Shown here: positions 1-12,499 of the stretch, in pieces
How the letters are laid out: each line of letters opens with the position of its first letter
How positions within the stretch are numbered: the first letter of the stretch is position 1
Source: Nevskia soli
GTDB lineage: Bacteria; Pseudomonadota; Gammaproteobacteria; Nevskiales; Nevskiaceae
Assembly: GCA_026224805.1 (NCBI GenBank)
Contig: JAMFRN010000212.1
Span: 1 to 36,349, forward strand
Direction of reading: 5' to 3'
DNA: 36,349 bases
The notes under the pieces: model-generated
Told to the model about the DNA's origin: nothing
The model's input: the letters and a program-made list of their open reading frames with translations, nothing else
Databases searched by the model: none
Program-made: the position numbers and the translations under genes

Positions 1-97
1 CCGCCCGGCGTCGCCGCCGGCCGTTGCTGTCCGTTTGCCGGGAGGTTTCGACCCCGCCGGCGATTGGATGCCGCAAACATCATCGGGGTTCGACGAC

Positions 98-799
98 ATG
101 ACCGAGCATACCCTCAAGGCCTTTGACCAGGAGTTGCACGACCTGACCCAGCTCGTCACCGAGATGGGCGGCCTGGCCGAACGGCAGGTGCGCGGCGCCA
201 TCGAGGCGCTGGTTCGGCGCGATGCCGCCCTGGCCGACAGTGTAATCGCGGCCGACGAGGCCATCGACGCGCTCGAGCGCCGCATCGAGGAGCTGGCGGT
301 GCAGCTGATCGCCAAGCGCGCGCCGCTGGCCGGCGACCTGCGCGAAATCGTCGCTGCCCTGCGCATTTCCATCGATCTGGAACGCGTCGGCGACTTCGCC
401 AAGAACATCGCCCGCCGCTTCACCGCGCTGGCCAGCGAAGCCGATCCCCACCTGCTGATGCGGCGGGTCGAACAGATGGCCGAGCTGGCCCTGATCCAGA
501 TCCGCGATGTGCTCGACAGCTATGTCCGGCGTGATGCGGCCGAGGCGATGGCGGTGTGGCGGCGCGATCAGGAAATCGACGCGCTGTATACCTCGCTGTT
601 CCGCGAGCTGCTCACCTACATGATGGAAAACCCCCGCAACATCACTTTTTCCACCCATCTGCTGTTCTGCGCCAAGTACGTCGAGCGCATCGGCGATCAC
701 GCCACCAATATCGCCGAGACAGTCAGTTTCATGATCAGCGGCGAAGTGCCGCAGGGGCAGCGTCCCCGGGCCGATCATTCGCTGAGCGGCGCGATCTGA
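98..799 (+). CDS. phoU: Phosphate signalling protein PhoU
   Basis: This is a 233-residue all-helical PhoU protein, close to the usual ~235 aa. It couples the Pst phosphate transporter to the PhoR/PhoB two-component system and keeps the Pho regulon off when phosphate is plentiful. The two tandem PhoU repeats are visible. Each has the family E-x-x-x-D metal-binding signature, at E95-RVG-D99 in repeat one and E196-RIG-D200 in repeat two. The reading frame is open upstream to a TTG at 35, but homologous proteins begin near M-T-E-H-T, so ATG 98 is preferred. No clear Shine-Dalgarno sits directly before it. pstB would be expected just upstream, outside the window. Confidence 0.95.
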   Translation: MTEHTLKAFDQELHDLTQLVTEMGGLAERQVRGAIEALVRRDAALADSVIAADEAIDALERRIEELAVQLIAKRAPLAGDLREIVAALRISIDLERVGDFAKNIARRFTALASEADPHLLMRRVEQMAELALIQIRDVLDSYVRRDAAEAMAVWRRDQEIDALYTSLFRELLTYMMENPRNITFSTHLLFCAKYVERIGDHATNIAETVSFMISGEVPQGQRPRADHSLSGAI

Positions 800-822
800 A
801 GCCGCGATCACCAGGGGCCGGC

Positions 823-848
823 CAGCCCGGCACGCCCACGCCGGGCTG
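823..848. terminator. Hairpin after phoU, possible terminator
   Basis: Perfect 9-bp stem (CAGCCCGGC at 823-831 pairing with GCCGGGCTG at 840-848) with an 8-nt loop, 24 bases after the phoU stop. It has no T-run, so factor-independent termination is uncertain. Confidence 0.3.
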
Positions 849-1006
849 ATCGCACGGTTCACGACTCTGGCACACTGTGGGGCACCGCACTCGCGCGATA
901 CTCAGCTGGGCGCTGCCGATGAATCCGTTCAAGATCCTGCGCCGGACCTTCCCGACCTGCCGTACTTCCGCCGGGCGACCCTGCTCCCCTGCATCCCGGC
1001 GCCGCC

Positions 1007-1747
1007 ATGTGGACTGCTGAAGCGCTGGCGCGCCTGCGCGTACGCGACGGCTTCCGCCTGCGCGGCGGCGAGGTCACCCGGCTTGAATCGCTGACCGACG
1101 GCGCCTTCGCCCTGGCCCTGACCTTCCTGGTGGTGGCCGCCAACGAAGTGCCGCACAGCTACCAGGATCTGATAGCCGCTTTCAAGCAGGCGCCGGCCTT
1201 CGCCGCCAGCTTCGCCCTGATGCTGTTGTTCTGGTATTCGCACGTCACCTGGAGCCGGCGCTACGGCCTCGAGGATGCCGTGTCGACGGTACTGACCGCT
1301 TGCCTGATCTTCACCATGCTGATCTTCGTGCTGCCGCTCAAGGTCATTTTTGGTGTCTGGTTTTCCTACATGTCCCGGGGCTGGTTGCCGGATCTGACCC
1401 GCATCGACTCGCTTGAACAATTGCGGCAGTTGTTTATCGCCTACAACCTCGGCTTCATCCTGATCGAAGCCTGTCTTCACGGCCTCTACGCACATGCCCT
1501 GCGACTGGCGGACCGGCTCGGCCTGAACCCACTGGAACTGCTGGATACCCGTTACTCGATGAACCGCTGCCGGCTCAGTCTGCTGATTGGCGTGTCCGCC
1601 TTGCTGATCGTCGCTATCGCTCCGCTCGATTATTCCCCGTTCAGCGGATACTGCTATGCGCTGCTCGGCATCGCCAATCCCCTGTTGAGGAGAAAATATG
1701 CCCGCAGGCGGAGCCAGCTGATCGCCGCCGCTGTCGCGGATGCCTGA
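1007..1747 (+). CDS. TMEM175-family potassium channel-like protein (DUF1211)
   Basis: This 246-residue polytopic membrane protein has the TMEM175/DUF1211 hallmark in its first helix: an arginine followed by an L-T-D-G-A-F-A-L-A-L-T stretch (residues 25-39), equivalent to the family R...FSDGVFAIAxT filter motif. About five or six hydrophobic helices follow (near 34-46, 64-78, 92-116, 144-160, 184-200, 208-220). Characterised prokaryotic members are K+-selective leak channels, so a role in K+ flux at the inner membrane is inferred from the family. The ATG at 1007 puts the motif at the normal distance from the N-terminus. It appears to be a single-gene unit; the 200 bp upstream shows no other convincing gene. 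Confidence 0.75.
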   Translation: MWTAEALARLRVRDGFRLRGGEVTRLESLTDGAFALALTFLVVAANEVPHSYQDLIAAFKQAPAFAASFALMLLFWYSHVTWSRRYGLEDAVSTVLTACLIFTMLIFVLPLKVIFGVWFSYMSRGWLPDLTRIDSLEQLRQLFIAYNLGFILIEACLHGLYAHALRLADRLGLNPLELLDTRYSMNRCRLSLLIGVSALLIVAIAPLDYSPFSGYCYALLGIANPLLRRKYARRRSQLIAAAVADA

Positions 1748-1775
1748 ATGCCCCGGCGGTGGTGTTCGCAAGGAA

Positions 1776-1807
1776 GCCGGCCCGGCTCGGCTCGGTCGGG
1801 GGCCGGC
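1776..1807. terminator. GC hairpin downstream of the TMEM175-like gene
   Basis: GCCGGCCC (1776-1783) pairs perfectly with GGGCCGGC (1800-1807) across a 16-nt loop, 28 bases past the stop codon. There is no T-tract; it is a weak terminator candidate or simply GC-rich sequence. Confidence 0.25.
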
Positions 1808-1918
1808 GCGCGTGGCTTCAGCCGCCAAAACCGCCCAATTGGTGCTCTTTTAACGCCAGACCGCACCCAAAAGCGGCAACTCCGCTAAAATACGCGCGCC
1901 CCGCCCTTGGCTACCCGT

Positions 1919-2260
1919 ATGAGCAGCACCCAGCGCCTTTACCGTGTGACCTTCCTCAATCAGGGCCAGGTCTACGAGGTCTATGCCCGCAAGGTCAGCC
2001 ATGGCGGCATGCTGGGCTTCGTCGAGATCGAGCAGCTGGTATTCGGCGAGAAGACCACCCTGCTGGTCGATCCTTCCGAGGAAAAGCTGAAAACCGAATT
2101 CGCCAACGTCGAGCGGACCTATGTGCCGGTGCAGGCCATCGTGCGCATCGACGAGGTGAGCAAGCAGGGCCAGGCGCGAATCCACGCGGTCAATGGTGAG
2201 TCGGCCAGGGTGATGCCGTTCCCGGTGTTCACCGGCGGTGGAGGCGAGCATAAGAAGTAA
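1919..2260 (+). CDS. DUF1820 family protein
   Basis: This small soluble protein (113 aa) is recognised by its conserved core: Y-R-V-T-F-L-N-Q-G-Q-V-Y-E-V-Y-A-R near the N-terminus, then G-F-V-E-I-E-Q-L-V-F-G-E, V-D-P-S-E-E-K-L, and R-T-Y-V-P-x-x-A-I-V-R-I-D-E-V. These match DUF1820, a family restricted mostly to gammaproteobacteria and of unknown function. The ATG at 1919 (M-S-S-T-Q) is chosen over an in-frame TTG at 1907. A TAAAAT box at 1886-1891 could be the -10 of its own promoter, though no convincing -35 is visible. The C-terminus ends in a short Gly/His/Lys tail. It precedes the MBL-fold gene by about 57 bases and may be cotranscribed with it. Confidence 0.85.
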   Translation: MSSTQRLYRVTFLNQGQVYEVYARKVSHGGMLGFVEIEQLVFGEKTTLLVDPSEEKLKTEFANVERTYVPVQAIVRIDEVSKQGQARIHAVNGESARVMPFPVFTGGGGEHKK

Positions 2261-2317
2261 GTTTCCAGCGGGGTGCCCATCCGCCCGCCTGCCCGGGAAG
2301 CCCCAAGGCGGCCCAAA

Positions 2318-3082
2318 ATGATGCGCTTCGCCTACCTCGGCAGCGGCAGCAAGGGCAATGCGGCGCTGATCTCGGCCGGCAATACCACCATCCTGCTCGA
2401 CTGCGGCCTGGGTTTGCGCGAGGCCGAGCAGCGGCTGGAGCGTCTCGGGCTGAGCCCCGCGGACCTCGCCGCCATCGTAGTGACGCACGAGCATGCCGAT
2501 CACATCAGCGGCGTCGGGCCGCTGGCCCTGCGCTACCAGTTGCCGGTGTGGCTGACGGCCGGTTCCCTGGCCGGCTGGAAGGACCCGCCGCGGCAGCTGG
2601 TCAAGCGCATGAATCCGCACGATCCGTTCGAGATCGGCGACCTGCAGATCCGGCCCTATCCGGTGCCGCACGATGCGCGCGAGCCCTGCCAGCACGTGTT
2701 CAGCGACGGCGTGTTCCGCGTCGGCGTGCTGACTGATGCCGGCTCGGTCACCAACCATATGCGGCGGGCGCTGTCCGGCTGCGATGCGCTGCTGCTGGAA
2801 TTCAACCACGATGTCGAGATGCTGAGGCAGGGGCCCTATCCGGCGCCGCTGAAGCGCCGCGTGCTGGGCGACCGCGGCCACCTGAGCAACGCGCAGGCGG
2901 CGGAGCTGCTCGGCTCGCTTGACCGCAGCCGCCTGAAGCACCTCGTGCTGACCCATATCTCCGAAACCAACAACACGCCGGAGCACGCCCTGCGTGCCGC
3001 CGCCGGAGCCCTGCAGTGCGAGCCGGACTGGATGGTCTGCGCGCACCAGCGGGATGGCCTGGCCTGGCGTGAACTGCGATAG
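2318..3082 (+). CDS. MBL-fold metallo-hydrolase (YycJ/WalJ-like)
   Basis: A 254-residue metallo-beta-lactamase-fold protein. The N-terminal [14 protein letters not shown] strand and the H57-x-H59-x-D61-H62 dinuclear metal site (T-H-E-H-A-D-H) match the YycJ/WalJ-like group. Further likely metal ligands are the Asp in L-T-D-A-G-S and the His in L-T-H-I-S-E-T-N-N. Characterised relatives are linked to nuclease or cell-envelope functions, so the substrate here is unknown. ATG 2318 follows an AAGGCGG stretch; a second ATG at 2321 is equally possible. The stop lies 7 bases before purL, so the two genes are probably cotranscribed. Confidence 0.85.
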   Translation: MMRFAYLGSGSKGNAALISAGNTTILLDCGLGLREAEQRLERLGLSPADLAAIVVTHEHADHISGVGPLALRYQLPVWLTAGSLAGWKDPPRQLVKRMNPHDPFEIGDLQIRPYPVPHDAREPCQHVFSDGVFRVGVLTDAGSVTNHMRRALSGCDALLLEFNHDVEMLRQGPYPAPLKRRVLGDRGHLSNAQAAELLGSLDRSRLKHLVLTHISETNNTPEHALRAAAGALQCEPDWMVCAHQRDGLAWRELR

Positions 3083-3089
3083 CGAACCC

Positions 3090-6938
<3,849 letters not shown>

Positions 6939-6964
6939 GCGATGGTTTATAGGCCGGCGCCATT

Positions 6965-7390
<426 letters not shown>

Positions 7391-7460
7391 ACCCCGCATT
7401 GCCGTTTTGCGTGCCTGGCACGTTGAATAGGGGCAGGCCTTGCCAAGGAAAACGAATCGC

Positions 7461-9176
7461 ATGGACTCACTGCTGAAAACCCGTATCGCTACGCCCGGCC
7501 GCATGCTGGCCATCGGCCTGGTCGCGGTCCTGAGCTTTTCCGCCGAGGCCGGCAGCAGGCCGCCGGGTTACGCCGTGGCCAGCGCACATCCCCTGGCCAC
7601 CGATGCCGGCATCGAAATCCTGCAGCAGGGCGGCAATGCCTTCGACGCGGCAGTGGCGGTAAGCGCGGCGCTGGGCGTGGTGGAGCCCTACAGTTCCGGC
7701 ATCGGCGGCGGCGGCTTCTGGCTGCTGCACCGGCAGCGCGACCGTTTCGAGACCATGGTCGACGGCCGCGAAACAGCGCCGCAGGCGGCCAGCCGCGAGA
7801 TGTACCAGGACGCGCAGGGGCATGCCATCGCCGACCTGTCGCAGAACGGGCCCATCGCCGGCGGCATCCCGGGCACGCCGGCGGCGCTGGACCACATCGC
7901 TTCGACCTACGGCAAGCTGGGCCTGGCGCGCGACCTGGCGCCGGCGATCCGCCTGGCCCGCGAAGGTTTTCCGCTGGATGCGCGCTTCGCCAAGTTCATC
8001 GTCATGGAGTCCAAGCGGTTTTCGCCAGCGGCGCAGGCTCTGTTGCTGCCGGGTGGCAAGCCGCTGACCGAAGGCGCGGTCCTAATTCAGCCGGATCTGG
8101 CCGAAACCCTGCAGCGCCTGGCCGATCACGGCCGCGACGGCTTCTACACCGGCGCCACGGCGCAGCAGCTGGTCAATGGCGTCCGCGCCGGCGGCGGTAT
8201 CTGGACCCTGCAGGACCTGGCCGGCTACAAGGCGCTGGAGCGCAAGCCCATCGTCATCCATTTCCAGAATTACCGCATCGTCACCGTGCCGCCGCCCTCG
8301 GCCGGCGGCGTCGGCATCGCCGAGATGCTGGACCAGCTCACGGCGCTGCACTGGACCGGCGCCAACGGCGTGCATTCGCAGCAGCAGGTGATCGAGGCGA
8401 TGCGCCGCGCCTACCGCGACCGCGCCGCCTATCTGGGCGATCCCGACTACGTCGAGATTCCGCTCAAGCGCCTGCTGTCCCCCGCATATGGCCGCGAGAT
8501 GGCCGCCACCATCCAGCCCGACCATGCTACGCCCAGCGCCGATCTGCCGCCGCCGGGGCAGCCGAAACGGCCGGCCAAGGAAGGGGTGGATACCACCCAT
8601 TACTCGATCATCGACAGCGATGGCAACCGCGTCGCCGCCACCGTCACCGTCAACCTGGTCTTCGCCTCGGGCTTCCTGGCGCCGGGCACCGGCGTGTTCA
8701 TCAACGACGAGATGGACGATTTCGCCGCCAGCACCACCGATTCCAATGCCTTCGGCCTGATCGGCTCCTCCGCCAACGCCATCGCGCCGGGCAAGCGGCC
8801 GCTGTCGACCATGACGCCGACCTTCGTCGAAGGTCCCAAGGGCGTGCTGGTGATCGGCACGCCGGGCGGCAGCCGCATTCTCACCATGGTGCTGCTGGGC
8901 ATGCTCGATTTCTTCCGCGGCGCCGATGTGCAGACCATCGTCGCGGCGCCGCGCTACCACATGCAGTACCTGCCCGATCAGGTGCAGTTCGAGAAGGGCG
9001 CCTTCGATGCCGACGCGCAGGCGGCGCTGACGCGGATGGGCTACAAGCTGGATGCCCTGAGCAGCCCTTATGGCAACATGCAGGCGGTGCTGTGGCGGCC
9101 GGCGCAGAACACGCTGGATGCGGCGGCCGATCCGCGCGCCGTGGGCACGGCGCGGGTGGTGCTGAAGAAACCCTGA
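7461..9176 (+). CDS. ggt: Gamma-glutamyltransferase, periplasmic
   Basis: 571 aa, close to E. coli Ggt (580). It hydrolyses or transfers the gamma-glutamyl group of glutathione and is normally autoprocessed into large and small subunits. An N-terminal signal peptide is visible: basic start, hydrophobic M-L-A-I-G-L-V-A-V-L-S-F-S, then A-E-A. Diagnostic blocks include S-A-H-P-L-A-T-D-A-G, the Q-G-G-N-A-F-D-A-A-V-A block, and G-I-G-G-G-G-F. The autoprocessing site is D-T378-T-H-Y-S, where Thr378 becomes the N-terminal nucleophile. The downstream P-L-S-T-M-T-P and G-T-P-G-G-S-R blocks are intact. ATG 7461 follows AAGGA at a spacing of 11; an in-frame TTG at 7440 is disfavoured. It converges with the HD gene, 28 bases away. 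Confidence 0.95.
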   Translation: MDSLLKTRIATPGRMLAIGLVAVLSFSAEAGSRPPGYAVASAHPLATDAGIEILQQGGNAFDAAVAVSAALGVVEPYSSGIGGGGFWLLHRQRDRFETMVDGRETAPQAASREMYQDAQGHAIADLSQNGPIAGGIPGTPAALDHIASTYGKLGLARDLAPAIRLAREGFPLDARFAKFIVMESKRFSPAAQALLLPGGKPLTEGAVLIQPDLAETLQRLADHGRDGFYTGATAQQLVNGVRAGGGIWTLQDLAGYKALERKPIVIHFQNYRIVTVPPPSAGGVGIAEMLDQLTALHWTGANGVHSQQQVIEAMRRAYRDRAAYLGDPDYVEIPLKRLLSPAYGREMAATIQPDHATPSADLPPPGQPKRPAKEGVDTTHYSIIDSDGNRVAATVTVNLVFASGFLAPGTGVFINDEMDDFAASTTDSNAFGLIGSSANAIAPGKRPLSTMTPTFVEGPKGVLVIGTPGGSRILTMVLLGMLDFFRGADVQTIVAAPRYHMQYLPDQVQFEKGAFDADAQAALTRMGYKLDALSSPYGNMQAVLWRPAQNTLDAAADPRAVGTARVVLKKP

Positions 9177-9204
9177 AGGCGCTTGCCCGGCCCCGGCAGC
9201 CGGC

Positions 9205-10248
9205 TTACGCCGCTTTCGCGCGCGCCGGCGCCTGTCGCGGGCGCTGTGAGCCGGTGCTGCTTCTTGGCCGGGTCGGCTGTGGCTGCGGGGTGAGGATGAT
9301 GCGCAGCTCGCGCGCGCCGACCACATGCGGCCGCAGCTTGAGGCCGGCGAAGGAGCCGTCCTCGATCATCGTGCCGATGCGAGCCAGGTTGGCTTCCACG
9401 CTTTCGCGGTAGGGGTTGCGGCCGCCGAAATGCGCTTCCAGGTAGTGATGGGCGCCGCCGAAATAACCGTCGAGACGCTCCTCCCACAGCTTGTGGTTGT
9501 ACTCGGGGGTGCGCGTCAGCAACTCGGCCACCGAGCGGTATACCGGCGCCGGGCCGCCTTCCTTGCGTGCTCCGGCGAGGCCGCAGAATTCGAACTCGCG
9601 GTACAGATAGTCGCGGCATTTTTCGAGGTAGCAGCGGTCCGCGGTCTGCGCCAGCACGTCGGCAGTGCCGAGCAGGAAGCCCAGCATGCGGTCGAGCCGA
9701 TGCGACACGTCGATGCGGTCCAGCGCGATCTCGTAGCCGGTGAAGTGCACCACGCGGCTGGCCAGGGCGGCCTCCGCCGCATAACCGATCTGCGGCAGGT
9801 AGCGGGCCAGGAACTCGGCGCTGCGCCGGACGTGGGTCAGGGTGAACTCGGCGCCGTTGCTGGCGGCATCGCCGGCATGACGGATGTATCCGGCATCATG
9901 GAACAGGGCGATGACCACGCCCAGCACGGCGCGGCGCGGTCCCAGGTGGCGGCCGGCGTCGACGCTGCGGTCGTGGCCGTCCAGCAGCCTGGCCATGGCC
10001 AGGGCGCAATCCAGGCTGTGCTGGGCGTCGTGATACCAGGTGTCGCAGCCGAAATAGCCGGGCAGCCAGCCGGCGTAGAGCTCGCCGAAGGTGGTGAAAG
10101 CGTGGTCCAGCGGCTGCAGATCGATGCCCGGGTAGCGCGCCCTGAAGATTGCGGCAACGGCGACGCGCACCTCGGCCGGATTGGAAATGCAGATGCGATC
10201 GGTCACATCGTAGTGATTGCGACGATAGGGGAGGGATGAGCCTGACAT
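9205..10248 (-). CDS. HD-domain metal-dependent phosphohydrolase
   Basis: About 347 aa. The HD-superfamily metal site is clear: Y72-H73-D-A-Q-H77-S-L-D80, then A-L-F-H117-D118-A-G-Y. The spacing and the Y-H-x-x-x-H-x-x-D pattern resemble the PDEase-like branch of HD proteins, so a phosphodiester- or nucleotide-hydrolysing activity is likely. The substrate cannot be told from sequence. The C-terminal ~40 residues are Pro/Arg/Ala-rich and look disordered. The start is uncertain: ATG 10248 is chosen, but in-frame ATGs at 10269 and 10278 exist and none has a good ribosome site. It lies 76 bases downstream of xthA on the same strand and may share its transcript. Confidence 0.75.
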   Translation of the reverse strand: MSGSSLPYRRNHYDVTDRICISNPAEVRVAVAAIFRARYPGIDLQPLDHAFTTFGELYAGWLPGYFGCDTWYHDAQHSLDCALAMARLLDGHDRSVDAGRHLGPRRAVLGVVIALFHDAGYIRHAGDAASNGAEFTLTHVRRSAEFLARYLPQIGYAAEAALASRVVHFTGYEIALDRIDVSHRLDRMLGFLLGTADVLAQTADRCYLEKCRDYLYREFEFCGLAGARKEGGPAPVYRSVAELLTRTPEYNHKLWEERLDGYFGGAHHYLEAHFGGRNPYRESVEANLARIGTMIEDGSFAGLKLRPHVVGARELRIILTPQPQPTRPRSSTGSQRPRQAPARAKAA

Positions 10249-10324
10249 GGGGGAAGAACGGCGATGCATATCCCGCATATTAGGGGGCTGCGCGGCCGGT
10301 GCAAGCACCGGCCTGTGAGGCAAA

Positions 10325-11098
10325 TCACACTACCGGGCCGAACTCCGCCGTAACGGGCGTATGGTCCGATGGACGGTCATTTCGCCGCGGTGCAACATCG
10401 ATGACGCAGCCCAGGCAGGACTGCGCCAGCGCCGCCGAGGCCAGCACATGGTCGATGCGCAGCCCCAGGTTGCGGCGGAACCCGGCCTGCCGGTAGTCCC
10501 ACCAGGAAAAGCTCTGCGGCGCTTGCTCGAACAGGCGGAAACTGTCTTTCAGGCCCAGTTCCAGCAGGCCGCTGAAGGCGCTGCGTTCCGGCTCGCTGCA
10601 CAGCACCTGGCCGGCCCAGGCGGCCGGATCGTGCACGTCCTCGTCGGCCGGCGCGATGTTGTAGTCGCCGGTCACCGCCAGGCGCGGATGCGCCGCCAGC
10701 TCGCCGCGCAGGTAGCCGTGCAGCGCTTCCAGCCAGCGCAGCTTGTAAGCGTATTTGTCGGAACCGACCGCCTGGCCGTTGGGTACGTAGACGTTGACCA
10801 CCCGCACCCCGGCCACGGTGGCGGCGATGACTCGCTTCTGCTCGTCGGCGAAGCCGGGCAGGTCGCGGCTGATCTCGCTCAGCGGATGGCGCGCCAGCAG
10901 GGCCACGCCGTTGTAGGTTTTCTGCCCGTTATGGGCGCAGTGCCAGCCCGCCGCCTCGATTTCCGCGGCCGGGAAGGCCTCGTTGGTCTGCTTGGTTTCC
11001 TGGATGCCGATCACATCCACGGGGTTGTCGCGCAGCCAGTCCAGCAGCTGCGGCAGGCGCACCTTGAGGGAATTCACGTTCCAGGTGGCAATGCGCAT
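10325..11098 (-). CDS. xthA: Exodeoxyribonuclease III
   Basis: 257 aa, the normal size for the ExoIII/AP-endonuclease family (EEP fold). It cleaves DNA 5' of abasic sites and degrades 3' ends in base-excision repair. Catalytic positions are visible: Asn7 (A-T-W-N-V-N-S-L), Glu34 (I-Q-E-T-K), the N-V-Y-V-P-N-G strand, Asp145/Asn147 (G-D-Y-N-I-A-P), the R-I-D-H-V segment and His246 (S-D-H-T-P-V). ATG 11098 has an AGGAT ribosome site 5-6 bases upstream. The upstream region turns AT-rich immediately, marking the edge of an accessory region. Confidence 0.95.
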   Translation of the reverse strand: MRIATWNVNSLKVRLPQLLDWLRDNPVDVIGIQETKQTNEAFPAAEIEAAGWHCAHNGQKTYNGVALLARHPLSEISRDLPGFADEQKRVIAATVAGVRVVNVYVPNGQAVGSDKYAYKLRWLEALHGYLRGELAAHPRLAVTGDYNIAPADEDVHDPAAWAGQVLCSEPERSAFSGLLELGLKDSFRLFEQAPQSFSWWDYRQAGFRRNLGLRIDHVLASAALAQSCLGCVIDVAPRRNDRPSDHTPVTAEFGPVV

Positions 11099-11278
11099 AA
11101 ATATCCTATCTAATTGAATTTGAAATAATTATGTTCTTTATTCATCGCATATACCCCCTTACATACCCCCAACTTTCGCTTTCAGTTTTCAACAAATCAG
11201 GCCATTTCAGCGTTCGTTGAAAGGCGCCAGAGTAGTGAAACTAGCGCCCTCCCATCTTACTACACCGCACCGTTAACG
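11099..11278. other. AT-rich gene-free stretch upstream of xthA
   Basis: Conspicuously AT-rich against its surroundings, with no recognisable gene. It holds two near-identical ACCCCC-containing units (around 11149-11158 and 11162-11172). Read on the minus strand these give two GGGGGTAT motifs about 12 bases apart. One of them, CATACCCCCAA (11162-11172), recurs exactly at 18140-18150 on the far side of the accessory region. The xthA promoter must lie here on the minus strand. Confidence 0.45.
11162..11172 (+). repeat. 11-bp direct repeat, left copy
   Basis: CATACCCCCAA, identical and in the same orientation as 18140-18150. The two copies bracket the region of mobile-element relics. It is a possible att-core remnant, but a short motif such as this could recur by chance. 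Confidence 0.25.
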
Positions 11279-11322
11279 TACCGGGATAATACCGGTTGAT
11301 TACCGGGACTATTCCGGGTACC
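11279..11322 (+). promoter_or_regulatory. Four tandem 11-bp operator-like repeats and candidate promoter
   Basis: Four head-to-tail 11-mers with no spacer: TACCGGGATAA, TACCGGTTGAT, TACCGGGACTA and TTCCGGGTACC. Another TACCGG lies at 11337-11342, overlapping the ribosome site of the next gene. The 11-bp period places the units on about the same helix face, a layout known for cooperative ribbon-helix-helix repressors. A candidate promoter overlaps the array: TTGATT (11296-11301), a 17-bp spacer, then TACCAT (11319-11324). Binding by the adjacent RHH protein is inferred. Confidence 0.6.
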
Positions 11323-11351
11323 ATGCTTATGCGACTTACCGGAGCATTGCC

Positions 11352-11555
11352 ATGAGTGTACGTTTGGAACTGACCATCAACGATGAACTGAATCAGGATC
11401 TGGAGCGGATTGCGAAAGAGCAATCCACCAGCAAGGCCGAAGTGCTGCGTAAGGCCACCAACCTGTTCCTGCATGCCTATCAGGCTAAGAAGCAGGGCCG
11501 TGGCATGGCGTTTACGGAAGGCGGCAAGGTCACGGCGGAGATCATCAATCTGTGA
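11352..11555 (+). CDS. Ribbon-helix-helix (CopG/Arc-like) DNA-binding protein
   Basis: 67 aa. The N-terminal beta strand (S-V-R-L-E-L-T-I-N) followed by two helices (E-L-N-Q-D-L-E-R-I-A-K-E-Q and S-K-A-E-V-L-R-K-A-T-N-L-F-L-H-A-Y) is the RHH fold, typical of CopG-family repressors and some antitoxins. GGAG at 11341-11344 gives the ribosome site, and the ATG lies 7 bases beyond it. The tandem TACCGG array directly upstream is the likely autoregulatory operator. The stop overlaps a GTG at 11552 that starts the next small gene, so the two are translationally coupled. No classical toxin is recognisable in the partner, so toxin-antitoxin function is not claimed. Confidence 0.75.
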   Translation: MSVRLELTINDELNQDLERIAKEQSTSKAEVLRKATNLFLHAYQAKKQGRGMAFTEGGKVTAEIINL

Positions 11556-11825
11556 TTGATATTGACCCGAACAATCCACCGCCGGGTCATACGGTCAAGC
11601 TGTCGCTCGACCGTGAGGAAACGGGGGGCCGAAATCGTACAGCGGTTGCGTATCGAGTTCATCACCTTCGTGCTCGCGGCCGGCTTCTTTGTCATTGTGG
11701 CATTGCTGTGTCTTGCCGGCATCCTCGTTCCTGGTGTTGACGCGGAACTGCGCAAGACGGCCGCCAACGGGCTTTGGGTGCTGGGCGGGCTGGTCGGCGG
11801 CTATCTGTTGCCGAAGCGGAAATGA
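11552..11825 (+). pseudogene. Small membrane protein, frameshifted at a G6 tract
   Basis: The GTG at 11552 opens a frame reading M-I-D-I-D-P-N-N-P-P-P-G-H-T-V-K-L-S-L-D-R-E-E-T, coupled by GTGA overlap to the RHH gene. After a run of six G (11624-11629) the sensible continuation lies in the next frame: E-I-V-Q-R-L-R-I-E-F, a hydrophobic helix (F-V-L-A-A-G-F-F-V-I-V-A-L-L-C-L-A-G-I-L), and a second one ending G-Y-L-L-P-K-R-K. With five G the whole would read through as one ~90-residue two-helix membrane protein. The extra G may be a true mutation, a phase-variable tract or a sequence error. The family is not recognised. Confidence 0.5.
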
Positions 11826-12463
11826 GCAACGCGGTGCTCGCCAGTGAACACGTTAGCTGAGGTCTACCGAACCCGCGTCCGTCCTAGCCTCGACGCTGGA
11901 ATTGTGCGCTAGGTATTGACCCACATATGCACCGAACGCTGATCCAGGTGATGCGCGATGAAATGTCGGCGCGCCGTGCGTTTTTGCTGAATCTGCACGG
12001 GTCAGCACGAGGCGCAAACCATGGGTCAATTGCCATCGCACGCTTGCACCTCAGGAAGTTAGGGAATCCCCTTTATTGCGGCGGAATAATCCGAATTTCG
12101 CACCACTGACGCGCTGGCGATAAATCCACGACGCGATGGATTCGGGCGGCGGCTGAGTGTTTACAGCTGAGCACAGACCGGATCGCGGAGCAACTGGTTA
12201 AAGCGAGGCAATATTCGATGGACGCTGCTGTGGGCCCGAAAAGACCAGCGCCAGAGCGACCGTGCGACGGCATGCGCCGGCCGCTGCGGAGTGGCGGCTC
12301 AACCCGGCTAGTGCGCAATGTTGCGAAGATTCTCACAGGTAACTGTGCGTACGGCTACTGCTTCCGCAATCGGCCTGATATGGCTGGCGTCGGTTAGATC
12401 GATAGCCATGGGCGAACAGATTGAGCACCCGGGATGTGTCCGAAATGCCGTTCGAGTCAATAA
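11826..12463. other. Gene-poor stretch with mobile-element relic
   Basis: About 640 bases with no convincing gene on either strand. The only recognised structure is the MITE-like relic at 11916-12048. A short minus-strand frame at about 12309-12411 looks protein-like, but it is only 33 codons and has no assignable family. The rest looks like decayed sequence between the RHH pair and the TetR operon. Confidence 0.5.
11916..12048 (+). mobile_element. MITE-like relic, copy A (IS21-type end repeats)
   Basis: Homologous to 17953-18086 in the same orientation. Four blocks are shared at near-constant spacing: TTGACCCA...TGC.CCGAAC.CTGATCCAGG (11916-11948, three mismatches to copy B), GGGTCAGCAC (11999-12008), TGGGTCAAT (12022-12030) and CGCTTGCA (12041-12048). 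The first block and the inverse of the GGGTCAGCAC/TGGGTCAAT pair form imperfect terminal inverted repeats of about 30 bp. Repeats containing TTGACCC/GGGTCA are typical of IS21-family termini as I recall them, so a deleted derivative is inferred. It encodes no protein. Confidence 0.5.
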
Positions 12464-12490
12464 TTGACACTATTAACTTAATAGTGTTAA
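12464..12490. promoter_or_regulatory. Palindromic operator overlapping the tetR promoter
   Basis: TTGACACTATTA (12464-12475), a 3-bp centre, then TAATAGTGTTAA (12479-12490): a 27-bp palindrome with one mismatch. Its left arm contains a perfect -35 hexamer, TTGACA (12464-12469). Seventeen bases on lies a weak -10, TTAATT (12487-12492). A repressor bound here would cover the core promoter, consistent with autoregulation by the TetR-type protein that starts at 12500. Confidence 0.65.
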
Positions 12491-12499
12491 TTTTATTCG

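Noticed and set aside
35..97. N-terminal extension of PhoU from TTG 35 or ATG 68
   Set aside because: The added residues do not resemble PhoU, and the GGGAGG at 40-45 is too far from ATG 68.
919..1017. Possible 32-codon gene starting M-N-P-F-K-I-L upstream of the TMEM175-like gene
   Set aside because: Too short, with no ribosome site, Arg-rich afterwards, and no recognised family.
11352..11825. Calling the RHH/membrane-protein pair a toxin-antitoxin system
   Set aside because: The partner matches no toxin family I recognise and its frame is broken, so it is only noted as a possibility.
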